From positions 110,172,501 to 110,236,500 of the forward strand of contig JARDYH010000002.1 in the NCBI GenBank assembly GCA_029215795.1: a DNA stretch of 64,000 nucleotides, written 5' to 3'. A program made the position numbers and the translations under genes. The notes below the pieces were generated by a model, which was given only the letters and a program-made list of their open reading frames with translations, was not told the origin of the DNA and searched no databases. Shown here one piece after another: positions 20,690-32,848 of this stretch; positions within the stretch are counted from its first letter, which is position 1; the number at the start of each line of letters is the position of its first letter. This stretch comes from Anniella stebbinsi. Taxonomy: Eukaryota; Chordata; Lepidosauria; Squamata; Anniellidae.

Positions 20690-20935
20690 GAGTGATGTAC
20701 TGGTTTTTATGTATTTTTAATCAGTTTTGTGTGTTTTGTGATGATGTTGTGATGATTATTACATCATTAATAATTTAATTAATGATGTACTGGTTTTATG
20801 TATTTTTAATCAGTTTTGTGTATTTTGTGATGATGTTGTTCCCTGCCTCGATCCGGAGGGAGAGGCGGGTAATAAATAAATAAATAAATAAATATATTAT
20901 TATTATTATTATTGTTGTTATTATTATTATTATTA
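20690..20935 (+). mobile_element. LINE 3' end with TAAA/ATT repeat tail
   Basis: Ends TTCCCTGCCTCGATCCGGAG then GGAGAGGCGGGTAATAAATA, the mirror of minus-strand copies at 24019, 47892, 51705 and 56943. An internal direct duplication (ACTGGTTTTATGTATTTTTA) is visible at 20698 and 20789. A simple-repeat tail follows at 20866-20935. Confidence 0.7.
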
Positions 20936-21437
20936 AACACACTCTCTACCCAACCTCCTCACAAACCCCTCCCTCACACTATATATACTCCTCCCCCTCC
21001 CTTTTCCAGCATCACCAGCCACACCCACTCAGTCCAACATTCCGCACTCTCTAAACATACTGACCCAGACATACCTAAGGGGACAGAAATGTGGGGTAAC
21101 GCCACAGTCCCCTCCCTTCAGGCATTTATATGCATGGCAGGGGGTGGGGTTAGTTGGAGCGTGTGACCGCAGGTGTAGAACTCCCATCTCAGCCATTGCT
21201 CCCATGCATGAGCGAAACTCTTGGCTAGGGCCATGTTGTCGCCGTGTCATCAAAGGCTTCACCTTTTGACATCTGCAAATCAAGCTGCTGTCTAAGGCAA
21301 AAGGACAGGAAAGGCTGGGTTCTTCTGGTTAGTTGGCAACCCAGGAGATAAGTGTCCAAAGTGGCCCATAAGGCTATTAATACCTGTGGGTATTTGAGGG
21401 CAAAAAATACAATGATGGTGATTTCTTTATATTTGAG

Positions 21438-21679
21438 ATCCACTGTGGTGTAGTGGCTAGAGTATTGGACTGGGAGTCAGGAGATCCCGGGTTTCTAGTC
21501 CCACTTGGCAATGGAAGCTCACTGAGTAACTTTGGGCCAGTCACAGACTCTCAGCCCACCCTACCTCACAGGGTTGTTGTCGTGAGGATAAAATGGAGAG
21601 GAGGAGAAGGATTATGTATGCTGCCTTGGGTTCCTTGGAAGAAAAAAGGCAGGATATAAATGAAATAAATAAATAAATA
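21438..21679 (+). mobile_element. tRNA-derived SINE (Sauria-SINE-like), second copy
   Basis: CACTGTGGTGTAGTGGCTAG, CCCGGGTTTCTAGTCCCACT, GGCCAGTCACAGACTCTCAG and the end GGATATAAATGAAATAAATA match the copy at 9322. Confidence 0.8.
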
Positions 21680-21689
21680 TCCTTTTTAA

Positions 21690-22330
21690 ACGCAATGATT
21701 CTGAAGGCAGCTAACAATAAGATAAAATACAACATAAAACAATCCTATAATCTGCTTTGGGATTCTTTTACAATAAAAATGGGTAATACATTTAATAATA
21801 AAATAAAATAAATCTAACGTATAAAGCAGTATATAAAACAAGCAGGCAAAAATAGATTGATAAATCAGCCAGTTATAAAACAGCCATATCAGAACAGCAG
21901 GTTCTCAGAATGCTAAGAAACTTTTATTTCCAAACTTGGAAATAAAGTATTGTAGCATTCTGAGAACCTGCTTCTCTCCTTTTTTTTTGCCCTGAGTTGG
22001 ATGCTCTCCCCCTTTTGGTTTTTTACATCAGAACAGCACCAGAGAGGGGCTAAATAGACCTCCCTAGGAAGGGAGTTCCAGAGCCTGGGTGCTGCCACCA
22101 AAAAGGCCCTCTTTCAAATCCACAATAAAAGAAGGTCAGACAGTGGTGGGACAAAAAGAAACACATCTCTCAAAGATCTAAAGTGAGCTGGGTGCAGAGC
22201 TATTACGCAGAAATTGTCTACATATGATATTTGTCCTCTTCCAGAAGAAGGGATGGCATAGATATAGATAGGATATGTCTGCAGCAAAAGCAGTAACCCA
22301 TAATTCTTGTGAATAGACCAACCAGTCCAG
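21690..22330 (-). mobile_element. L2/CR1-type LINE fragment, minus strand, interrupted
   Basis: The minus strand encodes APRLWNSLPREVYLAPL, the typical end of this LINE class, at about 22030-22100. The fragment is interrupted by a 127-bp insertion at 21900-22026 flanked by a 12-bp duplication. Confidence 0.65.
21896..21972. repeat. 77-nt near-perfect hairpin inside a recent insertion
   Basis: Arms AGCAGGTTCTCAGAATGCTA (21896-21915) and TAGCATTCTGAGAACCTGCT (21953-21972) are perfect complements over 20 bases. The inner part TTTATTTCCAA / TTGGAAATAAA extends the stem. ATCAGAACAGCA is repeated at 21888-21899 and 22027-22038, bounding the inserted segment. The fold resembles a microRNA precursor, but no evidence of expression can be seen. 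Confidence 0.7.
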
Positions 22331-22339
22331 TCTTTGTTT

Positions 22340-23840
22340 GTGAAACGGGAACACAATTTCTACACTGGCTTCTCTTCATTCAAGGAACTCTTGAGTGTGC
22401 ACCTATTGAACCTCTGTATATTGTAATGGATTCTGAGGGCAGTTCTAGGGGGCAGCTCACACGCAGGGCATTGGCCAAGCCTGTTGGGCTTTCCTGTTAA
22501 CTTGTGTGCACCCACAGCTGCCAACTCAGCATTCCCCTGCATCTCCACATTGCAGCAGAATATCAGTAACAGGAAAGCTGCCTCTCAGAAAAACATGACC
22601 GCTGTCACTGCCCTTCGCAGTAAGAAAACCCGGCCAAGGCACGGATCCCCCAGAATGCCATCTGCAAACCACTGGACTAGTCAACCGAATATTTACACAC
22701 TGATTTCCATTACCCTTTCGGTCTTCCCAAAAAGGCTGTAATCAGAATTTGCTATCCATTGTGTTTTCTTTGCTCCCCAAAACAACTCCCACTGACCCTT
22801 CCATTAAATGCCAGACAGCGCATGAGGGTGCCTGTCCAGACCAGGTCTCCAAATCCTTACCAGCAAAGTGCAATACTGCTTTACTTAGAAGAAGAAGAAA
22901 ACAAAAAAAGACCTGGTGTTTGGCAATAAACATATATTGCAAGAAGAGAAACAAAGAAAACAGACAGGCAGAATTCAGACAGTGGGAAAGCTATGCCAAC
23001 CCTCGGAGCCTAAAAGGAATAATCATGAAATATGATGTTTACGCTCATTCTGCTGATGGTTTTGGTATTCCTCTTTCATCTTTCACTGTGGTTCAGCACC
23101 TTTCTACTTTCCTTTGCTCTTAGATGGATAATTTCATACCCAGGCATAACAAACTGAAGGGAGTTTGTGCCAGGAAATGCATTCTCTGTAAAGAGTTCTC
23201 TCAATACAAACAACTTGTTGTTTAAGTAAGGACATGGGTTTGGGTTAGGGTTTTTTTGACACAGGTATACAGGTAGCACAGTATCAGTCTAGGGCAGAAG
23301 CTGCAATCATCACCCTAAACTCATGTATATTCTTCTGTACACTCAGCACAAGAGCGTGTCATGTTCAAGGTGCAATAGCTGGGACAGAATGTCAAATGGG
23401 TTGATCTCAGGATTCACTCATGACAGAGTCGAAACAGATTTGCTTCCAAAACTTTCCCCTCAAAATTATCCTTAGCAAGTTTTAATGGTCAACGTTCTTT
23501 TGGAACTCTCCAATTATTTGGGGGATGCCTGTTTTGAACTCCCAGCCCTATTTCCACCCAGTATTTGAGATCTGACAGTTGAAATTTGAGAAGTATGCAA
23601 TGGTATTTAGGGCTTGACCATTTCTGCCAGAGTAGCCATCTTAATCTGTTGCAGCAAAAACAATAAAAGGGCCATGCAGCACCTTAAAAACTAATAAATC
23701 CACTATGGCATATATTTTCATGGACTAGACGAAGTGGCTGTAGTTCGCAAAGAGTTTATCCCAGAATAAACCTGCTGTCTTTAAGGTGTCACAAGACTCT
23801 TTGAAGGATTTGACAGCACAGAGTGCTGAATGATACACAA
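22340..23840. other. Intergenic, nothing recognised
   Basis: No exon, RNA gene or repeat family was recognised. A 124-codon plus-strand frame at 22749-23123 has no identifiable features. Confidence 0.5.
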
Positions 23841-23849
23841 TAGTTCAGC

Positions 23850-23970
23850 TTTCGCCAACCAGGCCCCCTCCAGGTGTTGGGCTACAACCCCATGATCCCC
23901 AGCCAAGAAGCCAATGGTTGCAAATGATGGAAGATGTAGTCCAACACATATGGAGGATGCAAGGCTGGAA
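23850..23970. repeat. Palindromic short DNA element, same family as 1482
   Basis: CCCCTCCAGGTGTTGGGCTAC on the left and GTAGTCCAACACATATGGAG on the right. Confidence 0.6.
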
Positions 23971-23983
23971 AAGGCTATTGTAT

Positions 23984-23987
<4 letters not shown>

Positions 23988-24018
<31 letters not shown>
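23988..24018. repeat. (AAT)n microsatellite
   Basis: Perfect AAT run forming the tail of the minus-strand LINE at 24019. Confidence 0.95.
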
Positions 24019-24021
<3 letters not shown>

Positions 24022-24370
24022 TTATTTCTTACCCGCCTCTCCGTTTGGATCGAGGCGGGGAACAACAGTAAATATAAAATATGATAAAATACATAAAACT
24101 GATTAAAAACATGGCAAACATTATTAAAATAGCAATAAAACATCATAAAAACATCCTAAAACATTCTAAAATTCCACTGGATATGCCTGCCAGTAGAGAC
24201 CAGTCTTTATAGCTTTCTTAAATTCTAAAAGACTGTTAAATTGACGAGTCTCCTTCGGCAGGTCATTCCACAGTCTGGGAGCGGTTTCTACCTTCAAGGA
24301 ACCCCTGTCAAGATACCCCTGCATGTTGCAGAGGATTCTGGGGGATACCATAAGGTGCCTCACTCAGTGC
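24019..24370 (-). mobile_element. L2/CR1-type LINE 3' end, minus strand
   Basis: The minus strand encodes ETAPRLWNDLPKETRQFNS then LLEFKKAIKTGLYWQAYPVEF-like residues, followed by the 3' signature CCCCGCCTCGATCCAAACGG and an AAT tail. Confidence 0.75.
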
Positions 24371-24689
24371 ATGTAGGGCACTGCTGCACCTCACTGTTGG
24401 GGCTGTCACCTGATTAAACAAATCTTTGTTGATTAATCATATGAGCTTTAGTTGCTTAATCAAAGAAATCTGCATGAATTTGCATATGCACTGAAGACAA
24501 TGGGGGGAAATACTTTGCTTTTAGGAGGTGCAAACAAGTTCACAGTAGCTGTAACCTTAGAAAAGGGATTCCTCTTCTAAGACACCATCTGCAGCTTTTG
24601 TAAAACATGTATTAAAAATAACGGTATCTCAAAAAAATTACCAATTAATTGGTAGCTTCCATCAAATATTTTCAATCCATTCACCTAAC

Positions 24690-24775
24690 TGAGGCTGAAA
24701 TTCTATACCCACTTGCCTGGAAGTAAACTCCATTGGATTTAGTTCTCAGTAGACGCATATAGGATTCCAATAAGC
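24690..24775. repeat. Palindromic short element, TGCAATCCTATG family
   Basis: AATTCTATACCCACTTGCCT on the left and GTAGACGCATATAGGATTCC on the right. Confidence 0.5.
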
Positions 24776-25370
24776 CATCAGTTCAGTTTTGCAGCTGTCG
24801 TGGCCATTAGCCATTGTGCATGGAGACTGCTCTGCAGAACACAACCAGCATTCCTCTAGGAGCTGCATTTGGCAGCAGAAGACCAATATTGGTCTTTTGA
24901 GGAGTCTTCTCTGCTTTTAGTGTTCAAACTGAGATCTATAGCATCCTGGGAAGAAGATTCAGGGAATTACAAGGTGCATGACATCATCCCCACACACATG
25001 GGTGACCCTTCTGCACCTCCTCTAGTCTAAAAGCAGCCACAAGCTCCTTCTTCCTCAGGCTATTCCCAGGTAGGAGCAAAGCTGCATGCAGAGGCCCAGA
25101 GGAGAAACTTGTAGACATGTCAGGAAGGGTAGAAGGGCTTTCCTTGGAAACTGTGGTCAGGCCATGCATGCAAATGGGGCAGATGATGTTTAAGGAACAG
25201 ACACGCACAATTCTAACAGCATGAGCCTATGCCTACCTATTCAAAAGTAAGCTTCTTTAACAACAGTTAGGCTTTCACCCAGGTAAGTGGGTAGAACTAG
25301 CATCACAATTCTTTGGATCCTGCCCTGCCTTGGGCAAGCTCTAGTTTTGAGGCCTGTGGTGGGTCCTTTA

Positions 25371-26290
25371 TTTATTTATTTATTTATTTATTACATTTGT
25401 ATACCGCCCCATAGCCGAAGCTCTCTGGGCGGTTTACATAGGATTAAAACAATTCAAAACAATATACAAAAATCAAAACAGCAAAAATATACAACATACA
25501 CACAATACACACATACATTTGAAACCGCTACAACAGCCCAAATAAGCTTCAAAAACAAAAACAAACCCAGGCTCCTCAGATATTGCCAAATGCCTGAGAG
25601 AAGAGGAAAGTCTTGACCTGGCGCCGAAAAGATAACAATGTTGGCGCCAGGTGGGCCTCATCAAGGAGATCGTTCCACAATTGGGGGGCCACCACAGAGA
25701 AAGCCCTCTCCCTTGTTGCCAACCTCTGAGCTTCTCTCGGAGTAGGCACTCGGAGGAGGGCCTTAGATGTTGAACGTAGTGTTCGGGTAGGTTCACATTG
25801 GGAAAGGCGTTCCATCAGGTATTGTGGTCCCAAGCCCTGTAAGGCTTTATAGGTTAAAACCAGCACCTTGAATCGGGCTCAGAAACATACAGGCAGCCAA
25901 TGCAAGGGGGCCAGAGTAGGTCTTATATGCTCAAACCTTCTGGTTCCAGTTATCAATCTGGCCGCTGCATTTTGCACAAGCTGCAGCTTCCGAACCACCT
26001 TCACAGGCAGCCCCACGTAGAGTGCATTGCAATAATTTAACTTGGAGGTTACCAGAGCATGGACAACTGAAGCCAGCTTATCCCTGTCCAGATAGGGACG
26101 TAGCTGGGCCACCAACCGAAGTTGGTAGAAGGCACTCCGTGCCTCTGAGGCCACCTGAGCCTCAAGTGACAGAGATGGTTCTAGGAGAACCCCCAAGCTA
26201 CGAACCCGCTCCTTCAAGGGGAGTGCAACCCCATCCAGAACAGGTTGAAGACCCTCCATCCTTTCTTCCATGGGCAGCAGTCGACATACC
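25371..26290 (-). mobile_element. L2/CR1-type LINE 3' third, minus strand (degenerate)
   Basis: The minus strand encodes the C-terminal part of an ORF2 protein in two frames: LNYCNALYVGLPVKVVRKLQ, LVQNAAARLITGTRRFEHIR and LAPLHWLPV (26271-25879), then LVLTYKALQGLGPQYLMERL and FSVVAPQLWNDLLDEAHL (25866-25576). A 3' UTR with ACCGCCCAGAGAGCTTCGGC and an AAAT tail ends at 25371. The frameshift between the parts makes it inactive. No catalytic reverse-transcriptase motif is present. Confidence 0.85.
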
Positions 26291-26931
26291 TCCTGGGGGG
26301 GGGGGGCTACACTGATTGCTGCTCTGCCTCCCTTTCCCTGCTGTTCCTTTACAGCAGTGGGGCAGAGGGTCAGGCCTGAGGGTCAGATCTGGGCTTTCTG
26401 AGGTCCCATTCCAGACCTTTGGGGTTTTCCCAAATGGCCGTGCCCCCTTCCCCCAGCTCCAACCCAGCTTTTGTGCAGGTTCCCTTCCCCCCCCCCCAAT
26501 TCTAAAAGAAGTTGAAATGCCTCTCCTAAGGCTTAGTTACTGACAATACGAGCTTTAAGCTAACATATACTGGAGTTTTTTTAAAAAATATTTTGGGCCT
26601 ATCCCATGTTGCCTGTGGCCCTGCCCGTTACTGGACTGTGGTCCCAGAAAGCTTCTCCGAAATGGAATTTTTGGACCTCCATAGTCCAGTTTAAAGACAA
26701 CAACAACAAAAAAAAAACTAAAGCACAAGCACAGGGGTCTCTGTCCACAGCAAGGTTATATTTTGCCACTGGCTATGGCACTGGTGGCCAGCAAAAACAT
26801 ATTGGCAGCCTCTGTTGTTTGCCATTGAATTAGGAGAACACCGACATCTCTTGCTGATATAAGATAATCTTGGCGCAGGAGGATACTTGAGGTTTGTTTT
26901 TGTTCTTTTAAATTAAGAGCCTATCCACATT

Positions 26932-27345
26932 GCCCTTAAAACGACTTATATTCTGTGTAAAAACGTGGTTTTTTAAGTCGTTTCATTACGTGGTAGGACA
27001 CACTAAGCAGTACTTACGTTTCATAGTGACTGCTTCCTCCATCCTCAAAGTGATCACTGGTGTCACACAGGGTTAATTCTTTGTCTCTTCTTCTTTCGTT
27101 TTTGTTTTGCAGGCTGCTTGACCCGCCCACTTCTGTCTCCGTAACTTAAGAAGCCTGCAAAACAAAAACTAAAGAAGAAGAGTCAAGGAACTGTAATACA
27201 CCACTGAACACTTTAAGGACGGAGGAAGCAGTCACTATGAAACGTAAGTACAGCTCAGTGTGTCCTCCCACGTAATGAAACTACTTTAAAAAAACATGTT
27301 TTTACACAGATTATAAATTGTTTTAAGGGCAAAGTGGATAGGCAC
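26932..27345. mobile_element. Foldback MITE, about 414 bp
   Basis: Terminal inverted repeats GCCTATCCACATTGCCCTTA and the complement of TAAGGGCAAAGTGGATAGGC. Almost the whole element is palindromic: ACTTACGTTTCATAGTGACT at about 27012 pairs with AGTCACTATGAAACGTAAGT at 27230, and TTTTTGTTTTGCAGGCT pairs with AGCCTGCAAAACAAAAA near the centre. No clear target duplication; a hAT-like or other MITE. Confidence 0.75.
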
Positions 27346-27949
27346 TCTGTTGCCAGACCACAAGGGACTGCCAGAGAAGCCATCAGCCATGGGCCTCCCT
27401 GGGTCCCCAGCATCTGCTGAAGGATGTTGTGAGTTGAAGCCGGCATTGTTGCTAATACATGTATCATTGTTGCATGAAGAAGAAATTTCAGCAAATGATC
27501 CAGTTAAAAATGAAATAAAATTGTCGGCAAATTCACCTGCATAAGAAAGACTGTGATTTTAGAAGGTAAAAGGGATTATGAATCCCATGCAGTCTGAGCT
27601 TCTGCACTACACAGGGAAGAGAATCACGTGCCGTATGATTCTCTCTCAGTGGACAGATTTATTCTTCTCAGTTTCAGATCTTTGATAAACATAGGGACTG
27701 AAAGTACCAATCTTGGCTAAACCAGTACTCTGTATCTTTGGAGATTCCTCCATAATTATCTATTTAGTTTCTTCTGACAGAATTATGGAATGATAGCTGA
27801 GTATAGTGGTGTTGCCATGTTGATCAAAGTGATTCTTCCAACATCCACATGCCTAAAATATACTAAAATCAAATTTAAAAGGTTCTCTCAAGGGTGTCTA
27901 ATCATTGTTTTTAAGGCTAATATTTGGTGTGCCAAGATGTGTGTCTGGA

Positions 27950-28480
27950 GCCGCACTTAACCTGGAGTCTGGGTTGAGTTTATTGAAATGGCAGGCATGG
28001 ATCTACATATTACAATTCTGGTTCTGATAGTATCATGCACTTACCTATAATTCCTTGGTATCCCAAGTCTTGTTGGATTCTTTTGAATCCCCTTGGACCA
28101 AGGCAGTGGCACAGAGGGCTACTACATTGGGGCTTTCCCCCCTTTATCTACTATCCCTAGACTTGGGAAGTGCCAAACAGATTATTAAACAAAGATTAAT
28201 AGACACAGATCTTCAGGAACTTCGAGGTGCTGCCTGAGGCCCATGCTCTCCCCTGTCATGGGGTCTTTCTGATTATGCTCACAAAGGGGAAATTACATAT
28301 CTGAAATGGTTAATTGCCCCGAAATACAGAAAAGCATTTACCTTGGCTAGATTCAATGTACTAAAATCAAATCCCCAGACTTCCCCATGTTACTGGGCAT
28401 CTTGAAAAGGGCCAGATTCATTGACAAGCAGGCACAGCCAGCCACTAACAGAGGGACCAGCATATGGTTCCATTGAACCT
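27950..28480 (+). mobile_element. LINE ORF2 C-terminal fragment, degenerate
   Basis: Reads in broken frames: SLDLGSAKQIIKQRLIDTDL, then LAPKYRKAF-like and ARFNVLKSN, the same family as the fragment at position 1, which has RFNVLPSK. Internal stops and a frameshift show it is dead. Confidence 0.5.
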
Positions 28481-28562
28481 TGTCCCTGCACCTGTCCTTT
28501 AGATGATGTCGTCCACCTCCCGTGTGCCTCCCATTCCATATGCTCTTTTTTCTGTCACAAAT

Positions 28563-28938
28563 TAGGGCCGATCTACATATGAGGTTTTTGACGTTTTATA
28601 AAGGTTATGAAAACTCTTTGGGCCACATGACGCACTCCCTATAACGTTGTATATCTGAGGTTTTTTAAAACTCCCTTCAGTTATATACAACAAAGGAGGA
28701 AGTGGTGACTGAACTACAACCCCCACAATGCCTTGCCCTAACCTCATTGAAAAAATGAAAGAGAAAGAGACAGGGCAGAACAGTGTGTGACTGCACATAG
28801 GGCTTTAAAGATTGAAGACTGTTCTCCTGTAACATGAGTACTCAGTAATGTGGCCTAAGACGTTTTAGAACGCACCTATTTGGAACGTTTTAAAATACTT
28901 TTTAAAACGTTCCAAAGGACTGTGTAGATCGGCCCTTA
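28563..28938. mobile_element. MITE with TTA target duplication (PIF/Harbinger-like)
   Basis: The ends GGGCCGATCTACA and TGTAGATCGGCCC are perfect inverted repeats of about 12-13 bases, and TTA stands directly outside both. A three-base TWA duplication is typical of PIF/Harbinger elements (family knowledge). No transposase frame inside. Confidence 0.7.
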
Positions 28939-28969
28939 GACCCCTTTTAATCCAACTTTTTTAAAAACA

Positions 28970-29215
28970 AAATGGAATGTGCCGTGATCTCCTGCTGTAT
29001 GCAGGAAAAGCAGTGTGATTAAAATGGCCCCTGAATGGGCCATGTGAGTCTTTGCTTACTTCCTCTTTCCCCTCTGGGCAGAAGAGGAAATAATGAGGGA
29101 CAAACACGGGGGCAGAGAAACGATGGTAAGGAAACATGATTTCCCCCTGTGTGATGATGCCCAAGGATAAAGAAGCACAAAAAGGGAGAGTCATCAGGGG
29201 CCTTGAAGTTGCCCA
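28970..29215 (-). repeat. Dispersed repeat related to 60749-61080
   Basis: On the minus strand it reads CATTCAGGGGCCATTTTAAT and CTGCATACAGCAGGAGATCA; the plus strand at 60875-60950 has CATTCAGTGGCCGTTTTTAT and CTGCACACAACAGGAAATGG. Both copies hold an internal palindrome built from CTTCCTCTTT. Confidence 0.5.
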
Positions 29216-29224
29216 TCAACATAT

Positions 29225-29410
29225 ATAATACCTGGACAGCACTCTGAGCAGGCACACAGGTCACCTCGTCATAGTGGCATAAATTGCGTTTCTCTTTAAA
29301 TTACAGTAATAATTTCAAAATTTTCATTGCTTCGCATAAATGAACATGTTCAAATTTTATGCAAATTACCATCCTCTTTTCTCCTCTTTTTTGGGGGGGG
29401 CATTACATAA
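29225..29410 (+). repeat. Dispersed repeat shared with 37800-37985
   Basis: ACCTGGACAGCACTCTGAGC and GGCACACAGGTCAC match ACCTGGACAGCAGACTGAAC and GGCACACAGGCAC at 37810. The following ACATGTTCAAATTTTATGCA stretch also matches. Confidence 0.5.
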
Positions 29411-30525
29411 GTAGCCACCCTAATCTCCATCCGTCTTGGGTAAGCGGCAGCAGGAAAGAGGGAAGGGTGGATGGGTGGGTGTGAATGGACCTCCTATTTT
29501 CAGGAATGGTCCAGCAATTTAGGAACTGCATGCCAAGGAGGCAAGAGTGCTCTTTCCAGCTAGAGCTGCCCCGCGGTGTTTTGCTTCCCAATGCAAATTA
29601 AAAGGTTGCACCAAATTGTGGCAGGGGAGAAATATTTGGGGGAAATACATGTGCTGGATTGCAAGTGCTTGTTTTTGGATGCACTTTGTACATTTTGTAT
29701 GCTATGTGTCCTATAGATTTACCATGACTTCTTGGATTTATATTTCTATCGATAACTCATACATTGATTGACTAGATAAAAAGGGATTTTGGTTCATTCC
29801 AATAAAGGTATTGCCTAATTGTGTATGTTGGATTTCTCCCCTGGATTCTGCATGTTTTACTCATGGATCAGCATGGCTATCTTTGGTTCTCTCTCTCTCT
29901 CTCCATCCCAGAGTTCATTTTTTCCAATGCAATCAGTGAATCCTCTTTCGATACGTATATTGCTACTATTGAAATAAGCTGATGTGACTTGGATGTTACT
30001 GTTCCAAGACTGCAACCCTCTAGTGGGAATAAGCCCCATTGAACTCAATGGGATTTACATCTGAGTAGACTTGTATAGGATTGCACGGTAAGCTTTTCCC
30101 CCAATGACTTGTTATTAAACATAATAAGAGTCTTTGAGATTTGTCAGCTCCTATAATAACATATCAAAAATCTTACAGACTGTATCAGCTGTCAGGCTGA
30201 AGCCTAGAATGACGTAAAATGTCTCATGTGCATTGATTGGCTCCAAGCTTGTGAAACAACATTTAAATATTGCCCTGCTGATCACTTTAGAATGGAGAGC
30301 AAATTGCTTGGATTTTCAGTCTTATTTGTTGTTGTTTTCCTTAACCGATCTCTGGATTCTAAGACTACTTTCCCACATTTAAGAGGTAATTACAATTCAT
30401 ATTACTAGTATTCTCCAGTTCATTTTGATTTTTGAAATTTATATTGTACTTTTCTAGTGAGCATAATGGTTAAAAATATATATTAAACAAACAAACAAGC
30501 TAGTGGAGGCATTCTGTATTGATCA

Positions 30526-30565
<40 letters not shown>

Positions 30566-32510
30566 GGCATTACTTTGCAACTGCAGTGTGACAAAATAGA
30601 TTTTGCTTTACAATTAAGAAATAATTGAGTTAAAATCTTTTAAATCCCATAGATTTTCATAGGAGAAATTTAAGCATATGCATACTTTGCAGTCAGTGGG
30701 ACTTAGATGTGCTTACCTTCGGCTGAATCGTGGACCAAATGTTTACTATTGTATCAACTTGAATAAAGAAAATTGGAAGTCAATGGTGTTTACAGTGTTC
30801 CTTGAGATGTAGAAGTTAAGTCCAAAGTGTGGCTTTAATCAAGTTTATTTTGCACATTACTGTATCAATTTAGTAAATATCAGTAAATGCTATGATGTTT
30901 ACACAGGGTTGTTGCTTTTTAATTGTAACAGATGGTTGGTGATTTGAGATTTCTTGAGAATTTATACTATATACTACCTGATCTTTCCAATGGCCTTTCA
31001 ATGCAAAATAAATAAATAAATAAAAAATCAGGGTTTCAAGTATGTTTTGAGATTTATAAACTAATTCTATTATATATAGATATTGTGTGGAACTTCTAGA
31101 TGGTCATAGATTCTGCTCCTAGAAGAACATGATCATGTTCTCACAGACCATCCTAATGGGATTTTCCCTTGAGTCTTCCATAGCAGCAGTTCCCACTTTG
31201 CTGGGGAAAACTGTGGATAATTCTCTCTCAGTTCATATGCAAATCTCTGCTGCATGACCTGCAGTTTTAGGAGTGCAAGAGCTCTTAGGTTCTCAGTTCG
31301 GAGAGGTGAAGTTTGTATTGCAACTATGGATATACTTCATGCTTGTGGAGGAAATAGCAGTGTCCTCGTGCCTATTCTGGGAATACATTTATTAAAGATT
31401 GGGTAGTATTAAATTATAACTAGTTAAGTGTCCTAAGCACAATTACCTTGAAATAACTTCTGCAAAAAATAATATAATCAAATAAATGGAATCACATTGC
31501 TCAGATGATGACGTATTGGCAGAATGCATGTTCAAACATACGTCGTAAGAAGAATGCTTGCAGGAGTAATCCGTTGGCTGTAAATGCAATTTCATAAATG
31601 GTAAAGAGACTAATCATTTTAAAAATTATAAACTAGGAATCTGCAACTGGAAGCTCTGGGGTCATATCCGTCCCCTGAAAGAGTCTCAGTTGGGCCTCCC
31701 AGTTACTAACTCAGATTCAAGACAAGAGTGTGGGGAGACTGATGGGACATTCTGGCAGTCCACTTTGTAGAATGGAGGATGGAGTTGTCCTACCATGTTC
31801 AATATCCTCTCCCAATAAAACTAGTAACCAATCACAGTGGTAGCACAGGTTCTTATGCTACACAAATACAGTAGCAGTAAAGTATTGTAGACTCAGAGCA
31901 GCCTCACTGTTCATATAACAGCTCAGCACTGTATCATTGGTGTGTGTGTAGGAGACTCTTATATGGGCAGTGGTGTAGTGGAGCCAGGGCTCACAGGGGC
32001 ACAGCACCAGCTCTTTTTGATTAGCAGAGATGATGATGTCATCTGCCACCCTCCTTGGACTTCCTCGTTTCCTCTGAGCTTAGCTGCAATCTTCGCAGTG
32101 TCTGGGCAGGGGTGGGGAATGAAATTTCCAAGCAACCATATATTGTTTCCTGTTGCAATGCAAAGTATTTGGGGATGACTTGGTCCAGAATGGGCAATTA
32201 AGATCCATTAGCTTTAGAAAACCCTTGCTCTTGGTGCAGATGAAAACTGTTAGGACTGTTTTGTTGATACAGACCAACACAGCTGCCTGATTTTTTGGGA
32301 TTCTACTTGGGGGCATGACTATAGGCTCTGCCATGATTAGCACCTGCACTTCAAAACTGATTGTTACACCACTGTATATAGGGAGTGGGGGGTCATGAAT
32401 ATAGCACAATGAATTAAGTAGTGATTCCCCACCACTAGCGTTCATATAGCATACTCAGGCATGCTGGTAATAATTAGTTAAATGCTAAACAATTTGGGGC
32501 CAGGATACCT
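29411..32510. other. Intergenic, almost no recognised feature
   Basis: Apart from a palindromic TGCAATCCTATA-type element at 30008-30090 and the AT repeat at 30530, no exon, RNA gene or repeat family was recognised. AT-rich. Confidence 0.5.
30530..30562. repeat. (AT)n microsatellite
   Basis: About 16 AT units. Confidence 0.97.
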
Positions 32511-32519
32511 GTGACAGCG

Positions 32520-32848
32520 TCTTCTCCCTTACCAACCTGCCCAGTCACTGAGGTCATTAGGGGTTATGCTCTTGGTGGTTCCACGTGGACCTACAGCCCG
32601 ATTGGAGTCTACCAGGAGAAGAGCCTTTTGTGTGGTAGCCCCTTCTCTTTGGAACTCCCTGCCCCTGGAGGTCAGGAAGCATCCCTCAAGTGACCAGCCA
32701 CCATTTTTATTGGTACTTTGTTTAAAATTGAACAGTTTTATTTTGCTGTTTTAATCTTTTTACTTTTACTGTTTTATTCCTATGTTCACCGCTCCAGAAT
32801 CTATTTTTGATATGGAGTGATATATAAATATTGCAAGTAAATAAACTG
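32520..32848 (+). mobile_element. CR1/L2-type LINE 3' end, plus strand
   Basis: Encodes RRRAFCVVAPSLWNSLPLEV followed by a 3' UTR that ends ATATAAATATTGCAAGTAAA, the usual end of this LINE class. Only the tail is present. Confidence 0.7.

Noticed and set aside
22749..23123. 124-codon plus-strand frame
   Set aside because: No recognisable motif and an unusual mixed composition; probably chance.
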